DNA from: Methylococcales bacterium
GTDB taxonomy: Bacteria; Pseudomonadota; Gammaproteobacteria; Methylococcales; Methylomonadaceae
Assembly (NCBI GenBank): GCA_028712795.1
Contig: JAQTPT010000003.1
Span: 1 to 64,000, forward strand
Length of the DNA stretch: 64,000 nt
Direction of reading: 5' to 3'
Part shown: piece by piece, positions 34,834 through 43,523 of the stretch
How the letters are laid out: each line of letters begins with the position of its first letter
How positions within the stretch are numbered: the first letter of the stretch is position 1
The notes under the pieces: model-generated
Databases searched by the model: none
Seen by the model: only the letters and a program-made list of their open reading frames with translations
Told to the model about the DNA's origin: nothing
Program-made: the position numbers and the translations under genes

Positions 34834-35075
34834 TATTCTGATTCCGAACGTTGCCAAGCCTGTTTTCTAATCTCAGTTAGATTTCTAGGCTGTTCCGCCC
34901 ACAATCCAAATAAACCGGCGGGATTAATATTTTTATCGCCTTGGGTTATGTCTGGCTTGCATTTACTTTCCACAGATTGATAACGCGTTTTTATAAAAAC
35001 AATAAAATCTTCGATTTGATGCTGCGCTTCAGGTGGCAATTGTTCTATGTCATATAAAAGTTGCGCGGTGTTCAT
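34833..35075 (-). CDS. Antitoxin partner of the PIN toxin
   Basis: An 80-residue protein whose N-terminus (LLYDIEQLPPEAQHQIEDFIVFIKTRY) resembles the DUF2281/VapB-type antitoxins found upstream of PIN toxins. The C-terminal NPAGLFGLWAEQPRNLTEIRKQAW is typical of the toxin-wrapping peptide in these pairs. It ends in the start codon of the toxin gene. Autoregulation by the pair is expected from the family, though no operator was located. Confidence 0.8.
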   Translation of the reverse strand: MNTAQLLYDIEQLPPEAQHQIEDFIVFIKTRYQSVESKCKPDITQGDKNINPAGLFGLWAEQPRNLTEIRKQAWQRSESE

Positions 35076-35077
35076 TG

Positions 35078-35296
35078 TTATATCTCTCCAACATCTTTAT
35101 CACGCTCAAATAAACTATCTATTTCGCCATCAGCCATATCTGCGTCAAGGTATGCTTTATCAAACAGCGCATTCTTGGCCTGATTCGTTTGTACATATTC
35201 AGATAAAATCGCGGCAACAGCCTCTTGTGGCGTTTGATAATTTCCTAATTGTACAACTTTATTTATCAAGTCATCATCTAGCACTAGGGTGGTCAT
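35078..35296 (-). CDS. Small antitoxin-like protein with ribbon-helix-helix-type N-terminus
   Basis: A 72-residue acidic protein (TLVLDDDLINKVVQLGNYQT, then EAVAAILSEYV) with the strand-helix-helix spacing of VapB/Arc-type antitoxins. It ends 2 bp before the start of the PIN antitoxin gene, so three genes are packed together. It may be the antitoxin of a lost toxin or a second regulator of the module; either is inference. Confidence 0.6.
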   Translation of the reverse strand: MTTLVLDDDLINKVVQLGNYQTPQEAVAAILSEYVQTNQAKNALFDKAYLDADMADGEIDSLFERDKDVGEI

Positions 35297-35358
35297 GGTG
35301 TCTCTTTTGATTTACTGGTTTTTGATATTTAGATTAAATTGAGTGTTAAACAATATTT

Positions 35359-35470
35359 AGCTTCATTTGGCGGATTACCCTATCGCTAATCCGCCCTACA
35401 ATTACACCTTACCGTGTTAGCATTGTTATTACCTTAATGTGTTCAAAGTGCCTAGCTTCACTTGGTGGAT
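35359..35470. repeat. Palindrome and direct repeats in the toxin-antitoxin island
   Basis: GGCGGATTA (35369-35377) and TAATCCGCC (35387-35395) form a perfect hairpin followed by CTACA, a type of short intergenic repeat common in gammaproteobacteria. TAGCTTCATTTGGCGGATT recurs as TAGCTTCACTTGGTGGATT about 93 bp further on, with two mismatches. The stretch carries no gene. Confidence 0.6.
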
Positions 35471-35479
35471 TGCAACTTA

Positions 35480-35579
35480 GGAACGAGCATGAAATAAGTT
35501 GAGCAACTTGAAACTCACATACCAATAATGCCGGGTTTATCGAAGCATGAACTTGATCAGGTTATTTCATGCTCGTTCC
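35480..35579. repeat. 100-bp palindromic element (copy II)
   Basis: GGAACGAGCATGAAATAA at 35480-35497 is a perfect 18-bp inverted repeat of 35562-35579, and weaker pairing continues inward for about 13 bp. Its ends match copy I at 25162-25264 (GGAAC-NN-GCATG-N-AATAA). It interrupts the 3' end of the membrane-protein gene that starts at 35783. Both the conserved ends and the insertion indicate mobility, now or in the past. Confidence 0.78.
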
Positions 35580-35783
35580 AAAGCTGGCAATCAGCGGATT
35601 GAGAATACCGCCAACATAATCACCAAATGTACCCCATACGCCATTTTCAGTTGATAAGCCACCATGAAAATTGCCGAAATAAAAGCCGAGAATAACTACG
35701 GCTACCAAACAAAGTCCAATCAAAAATCGCTTTGTGTTGATATTATTTAGATCACCGTTTCCTTTTCCATTCGGTTCACTCAT
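35562..35783 (-). pseudogene. Membrane-protein gene truncated by the palindromic element
   Basis: The frame encodes a membrane segment (RFLIGLCLVAVVILGFYFG) and then GVWGTFGDYVGGILNPLIASF, the conserved start of a family I associate with putative phage abortive-infection proteins, which normally continue for 150 residues or more. After LIASF the codons run into the repeat (GTSMK) and stop. So the gene lost everything after about residue 68. The start follows directly after the broken hicA, on the same strand. Confidence 0.65.
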
Positions 35784-35792
35784 AAGTCGCCT

Positions 35793-36013
35793 TTAATTTT
35801 CAAAAATAGACCGTGATAACTGCGCTTGCCTGATAATCGAGGTCATCGTCCCTGCTTTAAGCTCTTTATGTTGCGGAACAGGTCGGTAATTGTTGATGTA
35901 TCGATTTGTTTTTGCATAATGGCATGACTGCCTTTTTGCCGCACCTGCTCAAAACCCTGAGCGAATAAAATCAAACAAACTTCTTTACCCGATAAAACCC
36001 TCAGCTTACCCAA
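35793..36013 (-). pseudogene. hicA: hicA mRNA interferase toxin gene, frameshifted
   Basis: From a TTG at 36013 with a GGAGG ribosome-binding site, the frame gives GKLRVLSGKEVCLILFAQGF, then EQVRQKGSHAIMQKQ, the HicA double-stranded-RNA-binding-like fold with its catalytic His in GSH. After STIT the frame is wrong; one frame over the family tail PVPQHKELKAGTMTSIIRQA continues to a stop at 35793. A single-base deletion near 35885-35890 (expected GTACCT, found GACCT) explains this. It overlaps hicB by 8 bp. The toxin is probably inactive. Confidence 0.8.
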
Positions 36014-36230
36014 AGGCAACCTCCATTGAGGAAATATAGGTTTCACCATAATAACGTTGCTTTAATTCTTCCGCTGAGGCGCATTCAAAGAACAACTCCA
36101 CCGCTTCTTTGAGATTATCCTTTGCTTCTTCAATATTAGAGCCCTGGCTGGCAATATCCAATTCAGGACACAAAGACACATAAAGGTCATCTTCTTTGTG
36201 AATAATGGCGGTGAGTTGTTTATAGCGCAT
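36006..36230 (-). CDS. hicB: HicB-family antitoxin
   Basis: A 74-residue protein with the partial RNase H-like HicB fold: YKQLTAIIHKEDDLYVSLCP, ELDIASQGSNIEEAKDNLKE, AVELFFE. It lacks a C-terminal DNA-binding domain, as the short HicB group does. It is the upstream partner of the frameshifted hicA, so the antitoxin survives without an active toxin. It sits 52 bp after sufB. Confidence 0.87.
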   Translation of the reverse strand: MRYKQLTAIIHKEDDLYVSLCPELDIASQGSNIEEAKDNLKEAVELFFECASAEELKQRYYGETYISSMEVAFG

Positions 36231-36282
36231 AGGTTTTCCCGGTTAAATCATTCTGATTGTTATAGTGTTGTAGAGAGTCGCG

Positions 36283-37731
36283 CTACCCTACCGAACCTTC
36301 CAAACTCAAGCCCAGCAACGCTTGCGCTTCTACTGCAAATTCCATTGGCAGTTCCTTAAAGACCTCCTTACAAAATCCGTTGACGATCATCGATACCGCG
36401 TCTTCGGCTGACAGCCCGCGTTGCTGGCAGAAGAACAACTGGTCTTCGCTGATTTTAGAGGTCGTGGCTTCATGCTCGACCTGCGCCGATGGCTGCTTGA
36501 CTTCGATATACGGAAACGTGTGCGCGCCGCATTTATCACCGACTAACAACGAATCGCACTGGGTATAGTTACGTGCATTTTCGGCGCTTTTCAATACCTT
36601 CACCAAACCGCGATAAGTGTTTTGCGCCTTGCCCGCCGAAATACCTTTGGACACAATCGTGCTGCGGGTGTTTTTGCCGATATGAATCATCTTGGTACCG
36701 GTGTCGGCTTGCTGATAATTATTCGTCAAGGCCACCGAATAGAATTCGCCGACGGCATTATCGCCGGTCAGAATGCAGCTCGGATATTTCCAGGTAATGG
36801 CCGAACCGGTTTCTACCTGGGTCCACGATACTTTGGAGTTTTCACCCCGGCAATCGGCGCGCTTGGTGACAAAGTTGTAAATGCCGCCCAAGCCGTTTTT
36901 ATCGCCGGGATACCAGTTTTGCACGGTGGAATATTTGATGACGGCATCTTTCATCGCGATCAACTCAACCACCGCCGCATGAAGTTGATTTTCATCACGC
37001 ATCGGCGCGGTACAGCCTTCCAGATAACTGACGTGACTGCCTTCATCGGCAATAATCAGGGTTCTTTCAAATTGCCCGGTATTGGCGGCGTTGATTCTGA
37101 AATACGTTGATAACTCCATCGGGCAGCGCACGCCTTTGGGAATATAAACAAAAGAACCATCGGTAAAAACAGCAGCATTTAAAGCGGCAAAAAAGTTATC
37201 GGTATGCGGCACAACTGATCCGAGATATTGTTTGATCAAGTCTGGATGATCCCGCAACGCTTCTGAAATGGGACAAAAAATGACGCCCGCATCTTTCAGC
37301 TTGCCTTTAAAAGTCGTTGCCACCGATACGCTATCAAACACAGCATCTACAGCGACACCGGCCAAGCGCTCTTGTTCATCAAGCGGAATACCCAGTTTTT
37401 TATAGGCCTCCAGGACTTGCGGATCGATTTCATCCAGACTTTTCGGACCGTCTTCCTTCCGTTTAGGCGCGGAGTAATAACTGATCGCCTGATAATCGAT
37501 AGGATCAAACTTAACAAATGCCCATTCCGGCGATTTCATGGTTTGCCAGTGACGGAATGCTTTAAGCCGGTATTCCAGCATAAAGTCAGGCTCGTTCTTG
37601 ATCTTCGACAGCTTATAAATAACGGACTCATCCAATCCAGGCGGAAACGTATTGGTTTCCAACTTAGTCACAAAACCCTGTTTGTAATCCTGGTTGATAA
37701 GGTTGTTGATTTCTTGTGCGCTTGCTGACAT
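36283..37731 (-). CDS. sufB: Fe-S cluster assembly scaffold SufB
   Basis: The core scaffold protein on which SUF clusters are assembled. The 482-residue product has the usual N-terminal region ([20 protein letters not shown]), the beta-helix with [21 protein letters not shown] and [20 protein letters not shown], and the C-terminal [23 protein letters not shown] with the conserved cysteines. It is first of the suf structural genes and lies 65 bp after the suf regulator gene. Normally followed at once by sufC, it is here separated from it by the toxin-antitoxin island. Confidence 0.96.
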   Translation of the reverse strand: MSASAQEINNLINQDYKQGFVTKLETNTFPPGLDESVIYKLSKIKNEPDFMLEYRLKAFRHWQTMKSPEWAFVKFDPIDYQAISYYSAPKRKEDGPKSLDEIDPQVLEAYKKLGIPLDEQERLAGVAVDAVFDSVSVATTFKGKLKDAGVIFCPISEALRDHPDLIKQYLGSVVPHTDNFFAALNAAVFTDGSFVYIPKGVRCPMELSTYFRINAANTGQFERTLIIADEGSHVSYLEGCTAPMRDENQLHAAVVELIAMKDAVIKYSTVQNWYPGDKNGLGGIYNFVTKRADCRGENSKVSWTQVETGSAITWKYPSCILTGDNAVGEFYSVALTNNYQQADTGTKMIHIGKNTRSTIVSKGISAGKAQNTYRGLVKVLKSAENARNYTQCDSLLVGDKCGAHTFPYIEVKQPSAQVEHEATTSKISEDQLFFCQQRGLSAEDAVSMIVNGFCKEVFKELPMEFAVEAQALLGLSLEGSVG

Positions 37732-37796
37732 AAAAAACTCTCTAATGAATTACAATGACCGTAATGAATGCAGAAAATGCAGGAGCAATTTTCTGC

Positions 37797-38261
37797 CTAA
37801 CGATATAAACTGGCTACGGGAATCAGGATTTCATTTTGCCAGGCTGAATTTTGGGCGCGAACCGGAATGTTCATATCTGCTAACGTCACTGACTCCAGGG
37901 CATTATGAATAGTCTGATTAATTAATCCCCAGTTACCGCGAATTTCACAACCGGAAGCTTGCTCGCAGCCTTGCTGGGAAATGCTGCATTCGGTTAACGC
38001 AATGGGGCCTTCCAGGGCGCTAATTACAGAGGCTATGGTAATTTTTTCCGGCGCTTTGGCTAACGCATAACCGCCCTTGGCGCCGCGCGTAGAAATAAGC
38101 ACTTTTGCGTTTAACAAGAGCTTAAGGATTTTGCTCACCGTAGGCAATGCAATACCTGTCGCCGACGCTAATTCCATAGCCGCACGCACCTTTGTGCTAT
38201 CCCGGGCCATAAAGCTTAAAATGACTACTGCATAATCCGTTAATTTGCTTAACCGTATCAT
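37797..38261 (-). CDS. Rrf2-family Fe-S-responsive regulator of the suf operon
   Basis: A 154-residue Rrf2 protein with a winged helix (ATGIALPTVSKILKLLLNAKVL, STRGAKGGYALAK) and three cysteines C92, C99 and C105 spaced nearly as in IscR (92, 98, 104), so it should bind a [2Fe-2S] cluster and sense cluster supply. It matches the SUF-system regulator group common in Xanthomonas-like bacteria. An IscR type-1-like palindrome overlaps its own promoter, implying autoregulation. It heads the suf operon on the same strand. Confidence 0.93.
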   Translation of the reverse strand: MIRLSKLTDYAVVILSFMARDSTKVRAAMELASATGIALPTVSKILKLLLNAKVLISTRGAKGGYALAKAPEKITIASVISALEGPIALTECSISQQGCEQASGCEIRGNWGLINQTIHNALESVTLADMNIPVRAQNSAWQNEILIPVASLYR

Positions 38262-38279
38262 ATCTGCTCCAAATAATTG

Positions 38280-38314
38280 AGGACTATTCTAGTCCTATTT
38301 AACTCCATAGTAAA
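38280..38314 (-). promoter_or_regulatory. Promoter of the suf regulator with overlapping IscR-type operator
   Basis: On the minus strand TTTACT (38309-38314), a 17-bp spacer and TAGAAT (38286-38291) form a good sigma-70 promoter. Centred on the -10 box is AGGACTA-TTC-TAGTCCT (38280-38296), a perfect 7-bp inverted repeat matching the core of the IscR type-1 site (GACTRWWWYAGTC) except for one position. Binding there would block the promoter. The start codon lies 19 bp further. Confidence 0.75.
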
Positions 38315-38866
38315 GTATCCGGTTATTATCAAACGACCAAAGTTACCGCATGCGCTTTCTGTGAAGCGCCTGGTGCTTAAGAAATATTTTTTTGACCCCC
38401 CCTTCAACGAGGGTAAAGCGAGGAACGGAGACGCACATCCAATGAAAAATCGTGCAAACGGGGCGTCAGCGATTGCGGGTTGTTGCATTTATTAAGTTGA
38501 ATTCGCCAGTGACAGACTCTGGAGATGGTGTTCAATTCTACTGGCCATTGATAGTAAAGTGCGTGATATAACGCATTGAATAGGTGATATGCCACATTAA
38601 AACTATTAAGTCAGGACGCTAATGTGGCTTGAAGCCTAATATAAGAGGAATTAATGCCAAACAAACCAAATGTATGGAGCAATTAAAATGCCAATTTCAG
38701 CGGCATTTTGCCGCGCGGCAATATGCCACATTTTCAATAAATAGTTAAGTCGTTAGACTTTAACCCAACTTGTTGTTGTGCTCTAAATAACATAAGTTAA
38801 CCTTCCTTCCTCTCGATAATGCGGGTTGCACAGTTGACCCGCATTCTTTTTAACCGGGGCTATTTT
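38315..38866. other. 550-bp intergenic region with short repeats
   Basis: No supported gene. GCCACATT occurs at about 38592 and 38725 directly and as AATGTGGC at about 38622 inverted, and TTGCCGCGCGGCAA at 38708-38721 is a perfect 14-bp palindrome. The content looks like a degraded insertion or repeat cluster ahead of the M41-like gene. Confidence 0.4.
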
Positions 38867-39568
38867 ATGAAACGCAAGCCTGCATCAAACGATTTTTATC
38901 CGATAAACAACACCGAACTGAGCAGAAAAACTGCTATCCATGAAGCGGGCCATGCGGCAGCCATTTATCTCGGCAACAAACAAAAACAACTGCCCCCAGT
39001 GTTTTTTCAAATCTATATCAAAGGACCGGATTCCGGTCTGGAAACGACTGGATGCATGTGCCGGTCTTATGATAGCTGTAGCAGTTGTATTACTAAAATA
39101 GAGGGTGGCCGTTTGATCCACACCTTGCCCTCCTCGCTGGCAGAAGCAACCTGTGATTTCTCATCAACACAGAAACAGGCCTACCAGGAGGCTTTTGAAG
39201 CGGATATTATCAATTTACTGGCAGGCCCCCTGGCGGAGTCGAATTATGTGGCCTTGCGTGACGGCGAACCGATAAACCCGCGCTTGATAAACCTGAATGC
39301 CTTGCATCATTATGGCGGTTCCTCTGATTTGGATACCATCAACGAATATCTTGACTGTCTTGTCGCCAACAAATTGCACCGGGAAAAGAAACTATCCGGG
39401 TTATTTTTGGCTGCATTCAATTTTATAAGCGACAGATCGAATTGGTACGCCATTATGGCTTTAGCCGATTATATTCAAGCGGACTCTAAAAATACCATCG
39501 AATGCGAAGAAATCATTGCCGTGCTTGATGCCCACTATGCTGTACCCAGAAAAAGCGTCTGGTGCTAA
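38867..39568 (+). CDS. Stand-alone M41 (FtsH)-like metallopeptidase domain protein, paralogue
   Basis: A 233-residue relative of the protein at 11282-11962. It has HEAGH at 25-29 with the same AAIYL helix, PPVFFQIYIKG, GGRLIHTLP, FEADIINLLAGPLAESNY and HYGGSSDLDTINEYL, where D154 is the candidate third zinc ligand. Unlike the other copy it has a cysteine-rich insert CMCRSYDSCSSC near 63-74, a possible extra metal site. No AAA+ or membrane segment is present. The start at MKRKPASN is chosen because both paralogues begin MKR. It lies between the suf regulator and yggS, without partner genes. Confidence 0.75.
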   Translation: MKRKPASNDFYPINNTELSRKTAIHEAGHAAAIYLGNKQKQLPPVFFQIYIKGPDSGLETTGCMCRSYDSCSSCITKIEGGRLIHTLPSSLAEATCDFSSTQKQAYQEAFEADIINLLAGPLAESNYVALRDGEPINPRLINLNALHHYGGSSDLDTINEYLDCLVANKLHREKKLSGLFLAAFNFISDRSNWYAIMALADYIQADSKNTIECEEIIAVLDAHYAVPRKSVWC

Positions 39569-39583
39569 TGATCAGAACCGGAT

Positions 39584-40255
39584 TTATTTTCGCTCGCCAA
39601 ACAATGCGGTGCCAATCCGGACGATAGTGGCCCCTTCAGCAATCGCGGCGATTAAATCTCCACTCATGCCAAATGAGTAGGTATCCAGCCCTGGGATTTT
39701 TAACTTTTCAACAGCCTGATAAAGTGTTTTGTATGGCAGACGTTGCAAGTCAAAATCCTCTTCAGGCATAGGAATCGCCATTACTCCACGCAGCGTTATG
39801 TTAGGCAGTTCAGCCACTTGCCCACACAGTTGCGGCAATTCATTTAAGGTAATGCCCGATTTGCTTTGTTCACCGCTGATATTGACTTGCAGGCAAATGT
39901 TTAGCGGCGGCAACCTGCTGGGACGTTGTTCGGACAGCCGTTTGGCAATCTTCAAGCTATCTACACTATGCACCCAGGCAAAATGCGTAGCCAGTATCTT
40001 GGTTTTATTGGATTGAATGGGCCCGATGAAGTGCCATGTAATGTCAAAAGCGCCAAGTTCCCGTTGTTTTTTTTGCGCTTCCTGACAATAACTTTCGCCA
40101 AAATGCCGTTGTCCTGCTTGATAAGCAACCGCGATATCTTGAGCACTTTTGGTTTTGCTCACCGCCAATAACTGAACTGATCCCGGTTTGCGGTTAAAAC
40201 TCACTTCAGCTTGCCTTATTTTCGCAAGCAGTTGATTTAAAGTTATATTTATCAT
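39584..40255 (-). CDS. yggS: PLP homeostasis protein YggS
   Basis: A PLP-binding TIM-barrel protein of the YBL036C family that keeps vitamin B6 and amino-acid pools balanced. The 223-residue product has the PLP lysine K34 in LLAVSKTK, the HFGESYCQEAQKK segment, WHFIGPIQSNKT, CLQVNISGEQSKSG and the phosphate-binding MSGDLIAAIAEGATIVRIGTALFG. It is divergent from pilT, the standard arrangement in gammaproteobacteria. Confidence 0.95.
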   Translation of the reverse strand: MINITLNQLLAKIRQAEVSFNRKPGSVQLLAVSKTKSAQDIAVAYQAGQRHFGESYCQEAQKKQRELGAFDITWHFIGPIQSNKTKILATHFAWVHSVDSLKIAKRLSEQRPSRLPPLNICLQVNISGEQSKSGITLNELPQLCGQVAELPNITLRGVMAIPMPEEDFDLQRLPYKTLYQAVEKLKIPGLDTYSFGMSGDLIAAIAEGATIVRIGTALFGERK

Positions 40256-40381
40256 CTTAGTCAGGAAATTATTAAGGCGTTATTTGTTGTAATTAAACGG
40301 CACGGCTTCAAATAAGCAACGGGTTGGGTTATTGTATTACCAAACATTTGTTTCTTATCGGTTACTTTACCAGAGAATTTT

Positions 40382-41419
40382 ATGGATATTGCAGAGTTGC
40401 TGGCCTTTTCGGTTAAAAATAAAGCGTCCGATTTGCATTTATCAGCAGGCCTGCCGCCCATGATCCGGGTTGATGGCGATATACGGCGCATTAATGTTCC
40501 CGCTCTGGAACATAAGGCCGTGCATGCTTTAATTTATGACATCATGAATGACAAGCAACGCCGTGATTACGAAGAATTTTTAGAAACCGATTTTTCGTTT
40601 GAATTGCCCGGAATAGCCCGGTTTCGTGTCAATGCGTTTAATCAGCAGCGTGGCGCAGCGGGCGTTTTTAGAACAATTCCCTCAAAGGTGTTGACGCTGG
40701 AAGACTTGGATGCACCTAAGTTTTTTGAGGAACTGACCAGAAAGCCGCGTGGCCTTATTTTGGTAACAGGTCCGACAGGTTCAGGTAAATCAACCACGCT
40801 GGCCGCGATGATTAATCATATTAACTGCAATGATTACGCCCATATTCTGACTGTCGAAGATCCCATCGAATTTGTTCATGAAAGCCAGAAGTGCCTGATT
40901 AACCAGCGCGAAGTCCATCGCGATACACTCGGTTTTAATGAAGCGCTACGCTCCGCGCTGCGTGAAGACCCTGACATCATTTTGGTGGGTGAGATGCGGG
41001 ATCTGGAAACTATCCGTTTGGCTTTGACTGCCGCTGAAACCGGTCACCTTGTTTTTGGTACGCTGCATACCACTTCAGCCGCTAAAACCATCGACCGTAT
41101 TATTGATGTTTTCCCGGCCGCGGAAAAAGACATGATCCGTTCCATGCTGTCTGAATCGTTGCAAGCCGTCATTTCTCAGACGCTCATGAAAAAAACAGGC
41201 GGTGGCCGTGTGGCGGCGCATGAAGTTATGGTGGGCACATCGGCAATCAGAAACCTGATCCGGGAAGCTAAAGTCGCGCAAATGTATTCTGCCATTCAAA
41301 CCGGCCGTAAGGAGGGCATGCAGACGCTGGATCAAAACCTGAAGGAGTTGGTTGATAAAGGCTTGGTCACTTCCAAAGAAGCAATGGTTAAAGCCGTTAA
41401 TAAAGATAGTTTCCGTTAA
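40382..41419 (+). CDS. pilT: Type IV pilus retraction ATPase PilT
   Basis: Hexameric ATPase powering pilus retraction and twitching motility. The 345-residue product has Walker A GPTGSGKST at 130-138, the Asp box VEDPIEF, Walker B DPDIILVGEMRDLETI, the His box HLVFGTLHT, and the retraction-specific AIRNLIREAKVAQMYS motif near the end. It is 9 bp before pilU, so the pair is co-transcribed and divergent from yggS. The -35/-10 region was not resolved. Confidence 0.96.
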   Translation: MDIAELLAFSVKNKASDLHLSAGLPPMIRVDGDIRRINVPALEHKAVHALIYDIMNDKQRRDYEEFLETDFSFELPGIARFRVNAFNQQRGAAGVFRTIPSKVLTLEDLDAPKFFEELTRKPRGLILVTGPTGSGKSTTLAAMINHINCNDYAHILTVEDPIEFVHESQKCLINQREVHRDTLGFNEALRSALREDPDIILVGEMRDLETIRLALTAAETGHLVFGTLHTTSAAKTIDRIIDVFPAAEKDMIRSMLSESLQAVISQTLMKKTGGGRVAAHEVMVGTSAIRNLIREAKVAQMYSAIQTGRKEGMQTLDQNLKELVDKGLVTSKEAMVKAVNKDSFR

Positions 41420-41428
41420 GAGGAAAAG

Positions 41429-42583
41429 ATGAACTTTACCGCATTATTTACATTGATGGCTCAAAAAAAAGCCTCTGATTTATTTATAACCGCCGGAAGG
41501 GCGCCCACTATTAAGGTGGACAATGAACTCATTGAGACTTCCAAAACACCGTTGACCGCAGACGAAGCTTTAGATGTTGTGCTGAGTATTATGAATCCAC
41601 GCCAAAAAGCAGAGTTTGAAAATACCAAGGAGTGCCAATTTGGTATCGGCGTGCCGGAATTTGGCAGGTTTAGAGTCAGCGCGTTCACTCAGCGTGATTC
41701 TGCAGGCATGGTCATGCGGCGAATTGAAAGTGAAATACCGGATGCAGAAACTTTACATTTGCCGATTATTCTAAAAGAATTGATTATGGAAAAACGTGGC
41801 CTCATTCTCTTTGTAGGAGCCACAGGTACCGGTAAATCGACCTCGTTAGCTGCCTTAATCAAGCATCGCAATCAAAACAGTAATGGCCATATCATTACAA
41901 TTGAGGATCCGATTGAATTCCAACATCCGCATCTGGGTTGTATTATCACCCAGCGTGAAGTGGGGATAGATACAGCGTCTTATGAAGTGGCTTTGAAAAA
42001 TACCTTACGTCAGGCCCCTGATGTCATTTTGATCGGAGAAATCAGAACCCGGGAAACCATGCAGAATGCGATCACTTTTGCTGAAACAGGACATTTATGC
42101 CTTTCTACACTACACGCAAACAACGCCAACCAAGCCTTAGAGCGCATATTGCACTTCTTTCCCGACGAAACACATGGCCAGTTATTGATGGACTTGTCAC
42201 TGAACTTGAAGGGAATCGTTGCCCAGCAATTGATTAAGCGAGCTGACGGCAAAGGCCGGTATCCCGCTGTTGAAATATTGATTAATACGCCTTTGGCTAA
42301 GGATTTCATTCGTGAAGGCGAAATTCATAAGCTTAAAGACTTAATGAAAGACTCTCGTGAGCAAGGGATGCAAACTTTTGATCAGGCACTCTATGATTTG
42401 TATGTGGCCGGAAAAATAAGTTACGAAGATGCCTTGAATTCGGCCGATTCAAGAAACGAGGTTCGCTTAATGATCAAGCTGAGCACTGAAAATACCAATG
42501 CTTTTGAGAATGATGAAATGCTGTTGTCAGAAACGGACGAGAGTAAAAAATTTTCTAATGCTATCTTTAAAAAGCCGGGCTAA
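41429..42583 (+). CDS. pilU: Type IV pilus accessory retraction ATPase PilU
   Basis: PilT paralogue that assists retraction under load. The 384-residue product has Walker A GATGTGKST at 130-138, Asp box IEDPIEF, Walker B APDVILIGEIRTRETM, His box HLCLSTLHANNANQ, and the longer acidic C-terminal tail (ending SETDESKKFSNAIFKKPG) that distinguishes PilU from PilT. A ribosome-binding site AGAGG lies within the 9-bp gap after pilT. Confidence 0.95.
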   Translation: MNFTALFTLMAQKKASDLFITAGRAPTIKVDNELIETSKTPLTADEALDVVLSIMNPRQKAEFENTKECQFGIGVPEFGRFRVSAFTQRDSAGMVMRRIESEIPDAETLHLPIILKELIMEKRGLILFVGATGTGKSTSLAALIKHRNQNSNGHIITIEDPIEFQHPHLGCIITQREVGIDTASYEVALKNTLRQAPDVILIGEIRTRETMQNAITFAETGHLCLSTLHANNANQALERILHFFPDETHGQLLMDLSLNLKGIVAQQLIKRADGKGRYPAVEILINTPLAKDFIREGEIHKLKDLMKDSREQGMQTFDQALYDLYVAGKISYEDALNSADSRNEVRLMIKLSTENTNAFENDEMLLSETDESKKFSNAIFKKPG

Positions 42584-42709
42584 AGGTGCAGGGTTTATCC
42601 ATTCATACAGGTAGTAGAGTGATCAACCCGCTGATAGCTCGGGGTTAAAAATGATAAAAATTTCCTATGAATACCGCACGCAGTTACCGCTGAACGGTTA
42701 TCTTAATCC

Positions 42710-43510
42710 TTACAAAGCAAACAATTCGCGCATTTTTTGACCGGGGCTTTCGGCCCGCATAAAGACTTCACCCACTAAAAAGACGTAAATATCATTATCC
42801 AGCATAAGTTGGACATCGTCGTGCGTATGAATACCGCTCTCGGTGATAATGATACGGTCAGCGGGAATCTGCTTTTTTAAATCCAGCGTTGTTTGCAGCG
42901 ATGTTTCAAAGGTGCGCAAATTGCGGTTGTTAATGCCGATCAGCTTGGTGTCAAGCTTTAGCGCTCTTTGCAGTTCCCCGGCATCATGAACTTCCACCAG
43001 CACATCCATACCCAATTTTGTGGCGGTATCTGACAGTTCGTGCATAAGGCCATCTTCAAGAGCTGCAACAATCAGCAAAATGCAATCTGCTCCCAACGCG
43101 CGGGCTTCATAGATTTGGTAAGCGTCAATCATGAAGTCTTTTCTTAATACCGGCAGTGGACAGCGTTCCCTGACCATTTGCAAGTAGGCTTCCGAGCCCT
43201 GAAAAAATTCTTTATCGGTTAATACCGATAAACAGGTCGCGCCGTTCATGGCGTAATCCTGTCCGATCATTATGGGTTGAAAATTTTCCCTGATCACGCC
43301 CTGACTGGGCGATGCTTTCTTGATTTCGGCAATAATTGCTGGCTTCTTTGCCGACACTTTGTTTTGAATGGCATTATAAAATCCACGCGGCCGTTCCACG
43401 CCTGCTGCAATTTCTTCCAGATTGGCTATGGACAAACCGGATTTGCGTCTGGCGACTTCTTCGGCTTTTTTTGCCAGGATAGTTTTAAGAATGTCGGGGG
43501 TATTTGTCAT
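42710..43510 (-). CDS. trpC: Indole-3-glycerol phosphate synthase
   Basis: Catalyses ring closure of CdRP to indole-3-glycerol phosphate in tryptophan synthesis. The 266-residue TIM barrel has [54 protein letters not shown] and [12 protein letters not shown]. It is monofunctional, without the fused TrpF of enteric bacteria, and is last in trpEGDC, 13 bp after trpD. Confidence 0.96.
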   Translation of the reverse strand: MTNTPDILKTILAKKAEEVARRKSGLSIANLEEIAAGVERPRGFYNAIQNKVSAKKPAIIAEIKKASPSQGVIRENFQPIMIGQDYAMNGATCLSVLTDKEFFQGSEAYLQMVRERCPLPVLRKDFMIDAYQIYEARALGADCILLIVAALEDGLMHELSDTATKLGMDVLVEVHDAGELQRALKLDTKLIGINNRNLRTFETSLQTTLDLKKQIPADRIIITESGIHTHDDVQLMLDNDIYVFLVGEVFMRAESPGQKMRELFAL

Positions 43511-43523
43511 GTTTGTTAGTAAG

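Noticed and set aside
38277..38595. Small frames on both strands upstream of the suf regulator
   Set aside because: They overlap each other and the regulator promoter, have no ribosome-binding site, and their translations do not look like proteins.
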